A stretch of 64,000 bases of DNA from Larix kaempferi (lineage: Eukaryota > Streptophyta > Pinopsida > Pinales > Pinaceae), in assembly GCA_027924585.1 (NCBI GenBank), contig BSBM01000372.1, forward strand, positions 6,121,001 to 6,185,000, written 5' to 3'. Both the position numbers and the translations under genes were made by a program. Under the pieces are notes generated by a model. The model was not told the origin of the DNA. It ran no database searches and was given only the letters and a program-made list of their open reading frames with translations. Of this stretch, positions 10,951 through 22,931 are shown one piece after another (positions within the stretch are counted from its first letter, which is position 1; each line of letters starts with the position of its first letter).

Positions 10951-11290
10951 AGTATATGCTGCATTGAATAAAAACGTACGAGATTGGGTTTCGCGCTGGT
11001 ACAGGCACACGCTCTTACTCTTAACAACACATTGCATTGTAATAATAACGGGGAGAAACCAAAATAAATACCAAAATAAAGTAATCCTCCACAGTACGAC
11101 CACTGCTTTACTTTACTCCACGGGTAATTTGTTTATTTATCAGACCATTTCATTGCTACACGGCCCACACAGCAGACTTTCCTTCCTTCGTCACCGCTCC
11201 GCTCTCTCCGTAGACTTTTGGTTGCTTCCACGACGACGACGACAGTTACCGTAATTCTGATCGCGCCAAGGAGCAAACTCCCTTTTTTCT
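10951..11290 (+). other. GC-rich island, possible promoter or 5' UTR
   Basis: This stands out from AT-rich flanks. It contains CT-rich stretches (CTTTCCTTCCTTCG, CCGCTCTCTCC) typical of plant 5' untranslated leaders, and a GAC trinucleotide run at 11231-11244. The 96-residue plus-strand frame (10964-11254) has no recognisable domain and ends in Arg-rich low complexity, so it is probably fortuitous. Confidence 0.3.
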
Positions 11291-12298
11291 TTTCAAAATT
11301 CAATTGTAAAACAAATTAATTAATTTTGTTTTCAACTTATGGCTGTATATTGCAAGATAGAGATGGTTTACAATGATAGGTTAGCAACTTCATTACAATG
11401 TACTTTAATTGAAATTAAATAAAATTATATTTAATTAAATTATGATAGAGGGAATAATAATTAAGGTCTCTGTTAATTTGGCCATTATTTGCCCAAATTC
11501 AGTGCATTTAGTTTTCTTGAGATATAATTATAAAATATGAACAGTTTTATAATTTTCAATTTCTATATGAGATAACTTCTTTCCAACAATGCATGACAGT
11601 ATCTAAGAATCTATATGTCATCATGGTATGACACTACATTTTAATTTCTTATTGAAACAAGTTATATGGCAATTAATTTATTATTATTTACCGCACAAAT
11701 TTACTATTCTCCAATTCACGCCTTCGTTTACTGATAAAGGAATGAGAGTATTCTATTAAAAATGTAGCTATGTACAAATTTATATAACTCATAGTTAATG
11801 TGATATAATTTGGTTTACATTAAAATGCATATCCATTTATATAATTTATAGTTAATGTTATATTATTTCATTTAAAATTAATTAAAATGCATGTGTATAT
11901 CGCACTAGCTGTTCATAAATATGAAATAAAATGCATGCATATAAGTTTTAGGGAATTGCACTATCTATACATAAATATGAAGATTTTAAAACTTTTGCTA
12001 GAATTTTTTCACTTGATTGCATAATTAAATAAATAATTGGAGCCATTGCAAAACAACAATTATAACCACCATCAGTGGCATATGCCAAGCTGGTATAAAG
12101 AGTTTAAAAAAACCAAATAACATTCCAAACTTTAATTCCATACCAATTTTGGTTATGCATAATCTATGGTTACGTATTCCTTTTAGGGTTCCCCACTCCT
12201 TGGTAACATAATTTAGGGTTATGCATTCATTTAAGTAATAAAGGTTTTGAATAGAATTTTTTATATCTTTTAATAAAAATATTTCAATTCTTTGTACT
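11291..12298. other. AT-rich non-coding interval
   Basis: I see no gene, RNA or clear repeat here; only T-rich and A-rich runs. Confidence 0.5.
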
Positions 12299-12440
12299 TA
12301 TATAAAATTAAAGTAAAATATTGTACAATTATATACAATTATTAATTAAATTACTTATAAACTATTTTTAAATGGCAGGTATAAGCAACTTTGCTGCTAT
12401 TTTCACTTGTTTGATATGCACTTTTTCAGTATGTGAATAA
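12299..12440 (+). CDS. Possible first exon of a small secreted protein (TATA box, signal peptide)
   Basis: TTATATAAAATTA (12299-12311) lies about 65 bases before an ATG at 12372. The ATG opens a 22-codon frame, MAGISNFAAIFTCLICTFSV..., which looks like a signal peptide: short start, hydrophobic core, small residues. A GTATGT at 12429 would be a good plant splice donor, in which case the frame leaves the exon after about 19 codons. No second exon is visible before the retroelement at 12804. It may be a truncated gene or chance. Confidence 0.25.
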
Positions 12441-12803
12441 CATTTTTTTAGATAGATTATTCAGTTAAAATATTTTGATCTGCCAAAATTTTCATCGATT
12501 CGTTTATGCATTGAAAACTGAAACTCCATAAGACTGCTGAAACATCAAATTAATTTAATTCAAATGAACCAAAACATGGGAGTGACTTAAATAGGTCCAA
12601 ATAATATCAAGCAAGCATATTTAAGCAATCACGAAGAAAGAAGACTCGAATGACATACAAGAGCCAAATCACCAAATCTTTATGCCATAAAAACCAAGCC
12701 AAAGAACAAGCGGCACAAAAAGTGGAGAATCGAGAAAGGAAACCATGAAGTCACCTACCAATTCAAGCAAGATAAAATGAAAGGAAAACCAAAAGATAAA
12801 TAT
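12441..12803. other. Unassigned interval
   Basis: AT-rich sequence between the possible exon and the gag remnant. I see nothing that can be assigned. Confidence 0.5.
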
Positions 12804-13335
12804 TTACGAAATTATAATGGGGGGCCCTTGATTTTGCAAAATCAAGGAGAAGTTGTTGGAGAACAACAGTATACCAACTGTTGGGATTGATGTAGAGGTC
12901 AAATTGGAAGTATTTCTACCTCCGACAACAATTGGAGGTTGCAATGATGTAGTCCCTTGTGCTTGCGATGAAGCCATCTGGTCAATTATTGAATTTTGCA
13001 TATTAGTCCAATAACTGAAAAGAGGATTGATGTAATCCAATAACTTACTGATATGAAGTACCACTGGGTCTGAAATATTTGTCAAAGGTGGGTTTACGTG
13101 AGTATATGTGTTGTTCTCTAGTGTTTCAATTTCAAATGGATCAAGATTATCAACAATATCTGTGTTTTCTTTGTTAGGTGAAGTTTTAGTATTTGTTTGA
13201 TGTTTTTTCCTTTCTATTGTTGTTAATCAAATCTATAAGTTGTTCAATTTCCAATTCATAAGGTTGTGTTTGTTGTATCCATCTCCACGATGTAGCGGAG
13301 CCTTCAAATTCTGGTGATTCACCTCGCTCTGTCAT
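12804..13335 (-). pseudogene. gag: Gag N-terminal remnant of an old gypsy element
   Basis: The minus strand starts with an ATG at 13335 giving MTERGESPEFEGSATSWRWI, and continues after a frameshift near 13200 into VVLHISKLLDYINPLFSYW and a Ser/Thr-rich tail ending at 12804. The start, followed by a predicted helix and a Gln/Ser-rich segment, resembles gag N-termini of Tat/Ogre-type gypsy elements (family resemblance, not proven). The leader and a degenerate tRNA-Arg primer site lie upstream, split by the Athila-like insertion. Confidence 0.5.
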
Positions 13336-14539
13336 GACTAGCGGAACAAGAGAGTATCCACTTTGAAGAATTTGATAAAATGATTTTTTTTTAAATTGTA
13401 TTCTTAATCACAAATAGAATCAAACAATCCTAAGGAACTCTGGACTCAAAAAGTAAAAAGTGTCCACATAGTAAAAAAGTCCTTTGAATCCAAGCAAGTA
13501 GTATAATTTTCCAAAGAACCAAATCTTAGTGAAAAGTTGGATTAAAGGGCCTTCTGAAACTAGTAGCTGCTGAGGGATATCAAGCCTCAAACAATTACTA
13601 ATAGCGAAGGTATGAGAAACAATTACAATAAACTTTAATCACTAGGGGTGCAAGTATTGGTTCTTGACCAATCACCCTCCCAAGGAGTAAAAGCTTCAAA
13701 GTCTGTATGAGGTACTGCAAGTGTCCCCCACTCACAATAGCCTATGTTATATCCTAGGAATAGAAACTAAGGTTACCACTTCACAATCAACGGTAAGGAG
13801 GAACAATTCTAAGTCTAGGACAACTCTCATAACCAGATATTCTAGAAAAGTGATGTCACCCCGAGGACTTGTCACTTACATAGGATTCTGTGATGAGCTC
13901 ATATCCCACTAAACAAGTAAGGCGGAGGGTACCACCATTACTTATCCAGATTGACCTCGTTCTTAACACATGTGTTAGATGCGCTTTCCCGACAAGAATT
14001 TTTAGATACTAATGGATTTAAACTCTCAATCATCAATGCTAGTTTCAAAAATTTTGTATCCTAGGAGTGTTAACTCTCCAAACCTAATCCAAGTCACTAG
14101 CCTAACCTTGCTGGTGATATCAAAATAAAATCTTGGTTAGTTTTACATTAAGGGCCAATTTTAAGGGTACTTTGCTTAGTTTCAGGAGTGGAAGTGAAAT
14201 TGGTGGTGTGTTGACTCGAAAATATGAACCAAACAATGCAATATGATCACTACTCTACCTTTCAATTTGATGAATGTTCTAAACTAATGAAAATTTAGAG
14301 GTTCATGTGGGTCTTTCAAATATGCAAGTTGCAAAATAGAATTAAAATAAAAATGTTTTACAACATGCATAAAACTCTTTTCAAATGTTTGAATGTGTTT
14401 CCAAATCTATTGAAGTTTTGGTGATGCAAAATGTTTTGGTATTTTTTTTATATTTAGGAGTAGTTCTTTTGAAATATGGTTAATTACAGATTTCAAAAAT
14501 CAATGTAAACCAAACAAATATCTCACTTAAAATGAATCT
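13336..14539 (-). other. Leader of the old gypsy element, part 1
   Basis: Non-coding, moderately AT-rich, between the gag start and the 105-bp repeats. Short frames on the plus strand (for example 13721-13912) are not recognisable. Confidence 0.4.
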
Positions 14540-14865
14540 AATTCTGTTACACGTGAGATCTACTTTCTCGTTCACAAGATCGCTTGAAAACCCAAGTGAA
14601 CAGGATACGGTAGCTTGAGAACTATATGAGAAATTTCAAATCTACTCTGTTGCAAGTGAGATCCACTTTCTCATTCAGCATATCGCCTGAAATCCCAATT
14701 GAAGAGGATATGGTGGCTCGGAATGAAATTGCTTGGAAAAACAAATCCTAAACTATTAGAAATGAGATCCACTTTCTCGTTCACAAGATCGCTCAAAAGC
14801 ACAAGGGAAGAGGATACGGTGACTCGGAAACAACTTATCACAAGAAAATTGAGGACTAAAGCTAC
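14540..14865. repeat. Three tandem copies of a ~105-bp unit
   Basis: GTGAGATCTACTTTCTCGTT and close variants start at 14553, 14656 and 14762. Each is followed by CACAAGATCGC-like and GAGGATACGGT-like segments. The copies are about 85% alike by eye. They sit in the leader of the old minus-strand gypsy element. Confidence 0.8.
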
Positions 14866-15788
14866 AAATTTCTCTAATTGTGCATGAAAAAAAGGAAATA
14901 TTGTAGATCCAAAACAAAATTTGACTAATTAAAGTTGTTTTCGGTTTTGGAAGGAATTGTTTTTTAAATTATCTATACTTGCAATGTTCAATTTTTTGTT
15001 TTTAATGAAAATATCTTTGTGAAATGTTTTCAAATGATCTTTTCATGTTTCATGACTTTGATTTGGTTTCTTGTTTCAGATAAGCACATGTATGGGATTC
15101 AAAAATGAAAGCGCCTAAAGATTTCTTTAAACAAATGTGTATGCTTTTTCCATTTTTATCATTTGCAAACTATTAATTGAATCAAAAATATTTACGGATC
15201 AATCCTAATCTCATCAAATCAGGGATCTAAAATAAAAACATGACCTCGAGCAATCATATATAAAACAAAAATTATAAGAAGATTTTGAAAAAAATGCCAA
15301 ATTAGGTTATCCTTAAGGGTTTTTGAGGGAAATTTCAAATTTAAAGATTTCAAACCAGATCCTCACAATTTTTTCCAAATAAGTGGTAAATTGATCCAAA
15401 AAATGTTTTTAATGTCATGTGAAGGTCTAAAAACACACAAATTATGCCTAAAGGTGGCCCTAAAACAGTAAAATCTCACAACTAGTTTTGACAATTTTTG
15501 CAAATTTGAACCAAAAATATTTTAAAATCTTTCAAAATATTCCAAATATTATCTAATTAGGGTCCATGTAAGGTACAAAATCTAATCTAAGGGATTCCTA
15601 ATCCAATCCAATTAGAAAAAATCACAAAAAACTAGACAAAAGTGAGGAAACTAGCTCCAAAAATTCAAAACCCCTAGACGGTGAAAGTGTTGAATGCAGA
15701 GTAGTGCAACTTTCTGAGGCTGATGCACTTTGTGCACAGGCAGGGTGAGTGAGTGACTCACTTTTCACACAGACAGGGTGATTCAGTG
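14866..15788 (-). other. Leader of the old gypsy element, part 2
   Basis: AT-rich to mixed non-coding sequence. Just before the insertion point (15710-15788) are repeats of the type CACACAGACAGGGTGA. The same motif, as CACAGACGGGGTGC, continues on the far side of the Athila-like element at about 25776, which supports that the two flanks were once joined. Confidence 0.5.
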
Positions 15789-15793
15789 ACGTG
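15789..15793. repeat. Target site duplication ACGTG, left copy
   Basis: ACGTG directly precedes the LTR start TGTTGGGCCC at 15794 and recurs at 25721-25725 directly after the 3' LTR end. A 5-bp duplication is the usual footprint of gypsy and copia integrases. Confidence 0.9.
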
Positions 15794-17081
15794 TGTTGGG
15801 CCCTGGAATTGTCCATTTTTCATCACTTACCGACATACCTTTCATCCATTTTCTTACCATTATTTCTCATTTATCATTCCATTTTTCATTCACTTGTTGT
15901 AGCTACGCGTTGAACAGCCTGCTACTTCCATTGATGTTTTAAGTGGTTAATAGTGATTATTTTCTTTTATCTTTGATGAATTAAAAGACTATTATGCATA
16001 ATTTTACTAATGATGGTTTGTGGAGTGAGTTGTCACGTACAGGATGCTCATAGCCAGCTGTTACAGCCTTAACCAAAAACGCATGCCACATAAGAACACC
16101 TTTATTTTCATCTTGATTTGCGGACAGATGGAAACGAATCTCAAAAATCTGAGATATGGGTTTTGTGCGTAACATCCTCATTTACCTGACTCGCGAGGAA
16201 ATCGCCCAAACAAGCTACGGTTTGTGCTATGCAGGTGGTTCTTCGAGAGGGTATTTTCCAGATTTGGTGTTGCGGCCGGCTCCAAAGTTGCCAACAGTTA
16301 CGGCCGTGTTCCAGCTGTTGCAGATCACAAGCTGGGGGTTCAGTTCTTCATTTCCATGAGATAATTTTATGTATAAATATGTAATCAATCTCATTGAGAA
16401 AGGGGGATAGATTGATAGAGATTAAGCATGATATATTAGGCAGGATAGGAGATGCAAGATAGAAGAGAACACAATGTTATGATGTAGGATTTGATCCAGA
16501 TCTGTTGTAATTCTTCCATTATGATAATACATGCTGGTAGTTTCTTAATTCTGGAGTTGTAGACTTTCATTGTGGAGATCCAGATCTGCTCAGTGGAGGA
16601 AGGGCCCTCTTCCCTGAGCAGATGCTGGTAGTGTTGATTGTAAGTATTTTATTTTGCAGATTTGTTTATTTGTTAATTCTTTCATGCATTGGATTTATCA
16701 TAGTTATTTTATTATTAAGACCATGTGTTGTTCATTTGATTTACTATAGTGTTTTTCTGTTAATTCGTTTTGGTAGATCGTTGGCCAACATAACAATTCT
16801 TCTAGATGTACGTAATTAGATCTTGTTTATTTTGTTGAAGTATGATTAGATTTACAATGTGATTTCATGAATAGGTTTGGGTTTGATTTATTTTCAAGCA
16901 AGTGTGACCTAGTTACAAATAGTTTCGATTGCATACCAATAAATAACAACGTCAGGTAGAAATTGTACTCGCATATATTTTGCACGATAGCTTTGAAATA
17001 AAAGACTTCCTCGGGTTGATAATTTATGTTTAGCACTCTGCATGTTAAGTTTTAATTAATTGACATATAGTGGGCACGACA
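15794..17081 (+). repeat. 5' LTR of the Athila-like element
   Basis: It begins TGTTGGGCCC and ends GGCACGACA. Bases 15826-17081 match 24465-25720 at a constant offset of 8639 with no indel. A TATAAATA at about 16372 followed by a transcribed-looking region fits an LTR promoter. Short open frames inside are identical in both LTRs and are not genes. Confidence 0.9.
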
Positions 17082-17084
17082 TTT

Positions 17085-17102
17085 TGGCGCCGTTGCCGGG
17101 GA
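17085..17102 (+). other. Primer binding site, tRNA-Asp
   Basis: TGGCGCCGTTGCCGGGGA lies three bases after the LTR end. It is complementary to the 3' end of plant tRNA-Asp(GUC) including CCA, the primer typical of Athila-type gypsy elements. Confidence 0.9.
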
Positions 17103-17379
17103 AGTTATCAATTGTGCAATAGTACATCTGACATTGTTTTGCAGATGCATTGTTAAAATAGGGCATGTAGGTTGCATGATTACATTTCAGTTTATTGAAT
17201 TTATTTTGAGTGTTAATTTTCTGTCTTTACATTCAGTTTTATTTCATTTTCAATCTTTGATTCATAAATCTTATCATTCCCCTTAGTGGTGTTGTGAGCA
17301 CCACCCATTCTATTAATAAGTTGACAGGAACATTCGAAGGAGGAGCCTTAAGATAGCACACAAAGAATCTAATGAAGAG

Positions 17380-18357
17380 ATGGCAGGTGAAAAAGATGGA
17401 GAAGTTGTTACCTTCGAATTTCCCATCAGAGATTCGAGCGGAGTGGCACCAACAAAAAGAATTCCCCCACATGTTCTACCAAATTTTCACGGTTTGGAAA
17501 ACGAAGACCCTGATGTATTTTTATTTCAATTTGAAGTACTTTGTAGAGGATATGGTTATTGTGCTAATGATCAAAAGTTGAATGTATTTCCCCTTACTCT
17601 AAAAGGAACAGCCCTCCGATGGTTCATGAGCCTCGGTGGGAATTGTATACAAACTTGGGAAGACATGAAACATGTGTTCTTGAAAAGGTACCAAGATTAT
17701 TACAGGGTCAATGAAGACATCTTCGAAATGACACAAGGAGAAGAAGAGAGTCTGGAGGAATACATAGAACGATTTCAATATAACCTCCAAAGATCCAAAC
17801 AGAGGAAACTGGGGAAGGAAATCTTAAAAACACTTCTACTCAAGGGAATCCAAGCTGAATGTTTAGAAATATTAAATTTGATCGGAACAGGTAATGTATT
17901 TCAGTTAGCATATGATGATATTTGTGAGTTATGTAGAAGGTATTCAAGAGGAAACTTCAAGACTGGTAAGAATTCTAAGGAACTTTTATCTCTATTTTTG
18001 AAATCTGCTGCAAAAACAAGAGTTTTACGAACTGAAATCAGCAATTTATTTGACATTTCTAAAGCTGGTTTACCATTGGGTGTTTTGCAGGATAAGGAAA
18101 AGCAGGAGGAAATAAGAGAAGCAAGGGATTTCCCTTTGGATAGTCTTGAAAGTTGTGGTATATGTGACTTGAATCATTCCACAGATCATTGCCCCTCCTT
18201 ACCAAGGATGAAAGAAACATATCAAAGAGATCTGGGAGTTGCAGCTAACTCGTTGCAACAGTCATGTCAACCATGGCCTACATCTATGGTTCAAAATTCT
18301 ATCCCTCCATTTCCTTACTTTCATACTCAGTCATTGAATACTCTTCCACCATGGTAG
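17380..18357 (+). CDS. gag: Gag polyprotein, N-terminal part (325 residues)
   Basis: Residues 37-170 match the plant retrotransposon gag domain: FHGLENEDPDVFLFQFEVLC, then LTLKGTALRWFMSL near residue 72, TWEDMKHVFLKRY near 92, and GEEESLEEYIERFQ near 120. Residues 259-271 form a short zinc knuckle, CGICDLNHSTDHC (C-x2-C-x3-H-x4-C), the variant usual in Athila-type gag. It would form the particle and bind element RNA in the cytoplasm. The frame stops at a TAG (18355-18357) after LPPW, but the same frame stays open for another 254 codons. An upstream ATG at 17372 is in another frame. I use the ATG at 17380 because the gag homology begins soon after it. Confidence 0.9.
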   Translation: MAGEKDGEVVTFEFPIRDSSGVAPTKRIPPHVLPNFHGLENEDPDVFLFQFEVLCRGYGYCANDQKLNVFPLTLKGTALRWFMSLGGNCIQTWEDMKHVFLKRYQDYYRVNEDIFEMTQGEEESLEEYIERFQYNLQRSKQRKLGKEILKTLLLKGIQAECLEILNLIGTGNVFQLAYDDICELCRRYSRGNFKTGKNSKELLSLFLKSAAKTRVLRTEISNLFDISKAGLPLGVLQDKEKQEEIREARDFPLDSLESCGICDLNHSTDHCPSLPRMKETYQRDLGVAANSLQQSCQPWPTSMVQNSIPPFPYFHTQSLNTLPPW

Positions 18358-19122
18358 CTGTTGCAGCCTCAATTTAACTCTTACCTACCTTACCCACAAG
18401 GTTGGAATGGCCTATTTTATGATCATATCTCTACTCTCCCTCATGCTGCAACACAAGTTGGTCCTTCAATATCAACCTCACAACTCAATCATCTACATCA
18501 GCCACATCTATCTTCTCATCAAACTCCTTGGTATCCAACACAATTTCCTGTCCAATCCACCCTCCACCCTAACCATAATAAAGCAGTACAGTATGCTTAC
18601 AGTGTTGAACTGCAAAATGTTTCTACACTTCCCTCTTATTCTACCTCATCTACACCGCTGCAAAAAGGCTGTGCGTTGTTGCAGCAAATCCATATGAGGC
18701 CTGAACATGTTTTAGATCCAAGTTTTGCAGATGGAGTTTCTTCTAGTCCTCATAAGCAAGCAGACAAGATCAACAATACACACGTAATATTTGATGGAGA
18801 ACAACCATTGGAACCAAAAGCATCATTCACATCATTAGATCCGGAAATCTTATGCATTGAGGAAGATCAATTTAATAAGGATCTTCATGGTGTAACATCC
18901 ATGAGAAATCAAGGGAACAAAGACTACATTGAAGCTTGGTTTCAATCTGTCATCGGTCTGCAGCATCATTTCATACTTCACCAATTCTTGGCACCATCAT
19001 TTGAAGGGAAGTTGATCTCTCATATCCTAGAATTCATAAAGTTATATTTTTCTATTAGGAGTATGAGCATACTTGAGTCACTTTTTCGAAAATGGCTCCA
19101 TTGGAAATATGCATACACTTGA
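18358..19122 (+). CDS. In-frame continuation of gag after an amber codon
   Basis: The gag frame continues without a break for 254 codons after the TAG. It has no good start of its own, since the first codons are CTG TTG CAG. The product is rich in Gln, His, Ser and Pro at first (LLQPQFNSYLPYPQGW), then more ordered (SFTSLDPEILCIEEDQFNKD near the middle; FEGKLISHILEFIKLYFSI near the end). No pol domain is seen. Either the amber is a new mutation that splits one long gag, or it is read through at low rate. The open downstream frame in a very young copy allows both. Confidence 0.55.
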   Translation: MLQPQFNSYLPYPQGWNGLFYDHISTLPHAATQVGPSISTSQLNHLHQPHLSSHQTPWYPTQFPVQSTLHPNHNKAVQYAYSVELQNVSTLPSYSTSSTPLQKGCALLQQIHMRPEHVLDPSFADGVSSSPHKQADKINNTHVIFDGEQPLEPKASFTSLDPEILCIEEDQFNKDLHGVTSMRNQGNKDYIEAWFQSVIGLQHHFILHQFLAPSFEGKLISHILEFIKLYFSIRSMSILESLFRKWLHWKYAYT

Positions 19123-19980
19123 ACAATTTTTTTTTCTTTTTCCAAGTAGAATAGGGTAGGGTAGAATAACATAATAAAACCATGCTTTTGTTTTTTTTAA
19201 GTTTTTATTTTTGAATAAGTATGCTCTCTTTCTGCGCCTTGTTGCGATCTGGAAGATCAGAAAGTAGAAGTATGAGGAATGGGTATGAGATGTTTTCATG
19301 AATGCTTTGGAATTGTTGACTATTTGAACAAAAATGCTCAATTCCTTTTTGTCATCAATTTCCTAATTTCAATTTGTTTCTATTTGTTACAAATAAAAAT
19401 AAAAATATCATGAAAACAAAATTACAGTAATTCGAGAAAGTGAATGAAGGATCCACAGGAAAATGAGCCCATGATTATGGAACCCTTCAAGCTTGAAATT
19501 TGACATAAAGTTGTTAGCTGCAACAACCCAACTGTGAGTGATTACTCTCAGCTGTGATTACTCGCAGCTACAACAGTGAGCTGCAACATTGCCTGTGACA
19601 AGGAGATGCAACACCCAGCTGTGACTGTGCTACAGGTAAAAATTAATGAGTTTGAGATACGTGGGTGTTGCACATCATGATATGTCTTTAGTTTTTTATT
19701 TTCTATAAAAATTCACATGCTTTATTTCAACATTATGTCATTTTTTTAAGAGTTGCAGCTGTGGCTGCAACAAACTGTGTAAGTCAATCTAGGTGCTCAA
19801 TGCTTGAAATTTTTGGTATGGATGTGTATTATATTTAAATTTACATCATTAAAATCATTCACACCTATTTTGATCAATTTTTGGGGGTTAAATTTAATTT
19901 ATTGGATTTTTGTGACATTTTGGCTTGAAAATTTTACTGAAACATAGACGGGACAGTCCATTTTTGGGACACCAAATGAA
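19123..19980 (+). other. Non-coding filler of the Athila-like element, part 1
   Basis: No ORF. It includes an AGCTGCAACA/CAGCTGTGA-rich stretch (19515-19640, 19755-19775). The same GCTGCAACAT core forms the 15-bp minisatellite at 23.8-24.2 kb, so this may be the seed sequence. Confidence 0.5.
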
Positions 19981-20700
19981 CTTATTTTTAAAACCTGTTT
20001 ATATCCCAAGTAGCAATTTGAATCTAGTTTCCAAAACAATTTGAATTTTTACGATTGGGTGTCAAACGAAAATTTTATGGCCAAAATACTAACAGGGTGT
20101 CAAGCTGGCAGATTAGGAACAGAGATGGGACAGTCAATTTTTGGATGCCTTATTGGACATATTTTGTCAACCTGTTTTATTGGTATATTCCCCTATGAAT
20201 CTAGTTTACAATGCAATTTGAATCACTCCATTCCGATGTCGTACGCAAATTTTATGACCAAAATACCGACTGCCTGTCCCAAATCTGCATTCCTAAAACT
20301 CTATTTTCTAGACTGTTCATTGGCTTATTTGACCCATCAATTCTTGTTGGATTCAAAACCTGTTTCTAATGGAGATACCTACATGAATCTACTTTCATCT
20401 CCAATTGGAATCACATCAATCCGTTATCAAACGAAAAAGTTAAGCCTAAAACTGTGACTGTTGGTCTAGTTCAGAATTCGAAAAAAAAAACACCTTGTCA
20501 TGCAGGCTGTTACTGAGTGATTTGGAAGATCATTGCATAGAATTTTAAAAACCTGTTTCTAATGGAAATAGACCTATGAATTTACTTTCATTTGGCTTTG
20601 GAATCACTCAAATTGGACAAGGAACGAAGAAGCTATGATCAGAATACCGTTGGTGAGTCTAGATGGACATTGCTCTCCTGCAGGTATAAAATGGATTTTG
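19981..20700 (+). repeat. Four diverged tandem copies of a ~185-bp unit
   Basis: CCTGTTT followed by ATGAATCTA(G/C)TTT, an AATTTGAATCACTC-like segment and CAAACGAA...ATGRCCAAAAT recurs from about 19993, 20171, 20358 and 20552 (periods 178-194). The copies are strongly diverged, so the array is much older than this insertion. The 138-residue plus frame at 20041-20457 is a product of this repeat. Confidence 0.7.
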
Positions 20701-22931
20701 CTTTGTTCATTTTTATTTGGATTTGTTTTATAAGTAATTGCTTGTTGTTTTTTTCATAAGTGTTGGGTGAAGAGAGACCAATCATCTCTCTTCTTCCATC
20801 ATCTCATGTTTTATTGCAGGAAAATGCTAGGTTTTGCAGGTCCTTGGAAGAAGAAGGTCAATGCATGCACGAGTGACTCTTGAAGACTTTTTATCGATTT
20901 GCAAATGGATTGAGCACATAAAAAAAATAAAAAATGGAGAGATTGATGTAAAAACCATACAGAGTCCAATGTTTCTGAAGTCAAGTCCCATTGCTACATG
21001 CCAAGAATCAGTTTTAGACACCTGTCATCCCACTTGTTGCTGAAACAAACCCCTCAAGAAGCCAATTTCCCTATGGTAGATTCATTCACCCTCCTCATTT
21101 CAAAACCCCAAAAATACATTCATGTTGAAGCCCCATTTTCCACTGCTTATGTAGTCACCATAACCATTTTATTTCCTATCACTACTACATCATGACTTCA
21201 CATGTACTTTCCACTTCTGAGTTTCATGTTGGTCCTATTTTTCACTATGAGTCTTCACAATCATTTATTTTGTACTCGTATTGGATGATGTGGAATGAAT
21301 TAAGGTCCACCTTCCAATGGTCTTGTCCCATCGACTCCGACACATCATCTGGGATCAAGATTAGAGTTTTTATAGTGCCCTGGTATCTGCATGAATCAAT
21401 GGCAGATTTCCTTGTTGTTAATCATGGGGATTCATCAATGCCTCTTGATTGACAAATCTTGCAGGTGACTCGACTCCAGCACATCCATTCGTACCTGTCA
21501 AGATGCACTAAGGTACTTTAGAGCTCATTGTCATCAAAGGTGAGTTTCTTCACATTGGTTAACGGCATACATTAATGGCCGGTAATCCAATGATTTCTTT
21601 TCATGCTCGACTTCAGCACATTCATTCGCATGGTAAGAATTGTACCTCGGGTTTGTAGCAGCTGAAGATTATGTGATCTAATGGTTTCAACAATGATTTG
21701 CAGCATCATTTGTTTAGTAGTTTTGCAATTCCTTTCCATTTTCAGTTCAGCAGTTGATTTTCAGAATAAGAGAAAGGACTTTCTGCTTCTATGGTAGAAC
21801 TTCTACTCATCAATTGTCAGCAGTTAGTTTTACATGCCACCAGCACAACATCATGGATCAAATTCAGTCTCATCCAGTTCCAGCTCTCATATACATATGT
21901 CTCAGCATCAGATCAGCCTACATATCTCCAGCATACACCAGTCCATTCATGTCAACCAAGGCTTCCATGGAGGTAACACTTGAGGTAAAATAGCATGAGT
22001 TTTTTTATTTATTAAAGATTTAGGGAAATGTCACGAAGAACCACTGAGCATTAGCCATTTCCATTTTCTAAATAGCATTTTATGTCCATCCATTCCCATC
22101 ATTTCCCACTCAGTTTTAACACTTCATCATTCATGCACATCCACTTCAAATTCCAATCCAACATCTCACCAACCCAACTGACCAAGCATGAAAAAAAAAA
22201 AAGGGATACCTTATTGTTGTCACACAAGAAGCAACAATAAGAAGTCTTGCTGCTGTCATAAAAGAACCAGCAGTAAGAAAAGAAGTCTTGCTGCTGCCAC
22301 ACAAGAATCAGTAGTAAGGAACGGTGCTCTGTTGCCATAAAAAATAATGAGGAGAAATAAAGCAGCTGATACACATCTTGAAGGAGAAGGATAGGTTGGA
22401 CACAAGAACCTGCAACAGAGGATGCATTTCAAAGGTAAAAGATGAGACAATTTTATGACATTCATTTCTCCACATGAAGGTTGGAGGGCTACAAAACTCA
22501 GTGGAATTTCCATATTTTGTCTTGGGGCAGCCACATCTTTGTTACTTCATCTTAATTACATGGTAAAATTGGCATTTGGATACCATGAGCTGATTTGAAT
22601 TATGTTTGGTGCTATCACAAAAGTTATATGCATGAGTATTGTTGAGTGATTGAGAGCCATAAAAATTTGATATATGCATTTATTCTTCTCCATGGAGCAA
22701 TGGGCAGCTGTTACAAGTGAAATGTTTGTGAGAATTTGAGAATCATTGAATGCTGCATATGTTAAGTTTGGGGGAGATGGCTACTTTCCAACTAAGAAAC
22801 AAACTCCTACTTTCCATGAGGACATGAAAAATTATTCAGTTTGGGGGAGGAGCTACTATGTTTGTTGCTTTTTCATTCACATTCATAATTTGATGCATAT
22901 TGTTCTTCACATAAAATGCCTAATTTGAATT
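20701..22931 (+). other. Non-coding filler of the Athila-like element, part 2
   Basis: No ORF with a recognisable domain. Two AGTTTGGGGGAG purine runs lie at 22764-22776 and 22837-22852. This is the motif usually found after the last gene of Athila/Tat elements, so the region probably descends from the 3' untranslated part of a coding relative whose pol was lost. Confidence 0.5.
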
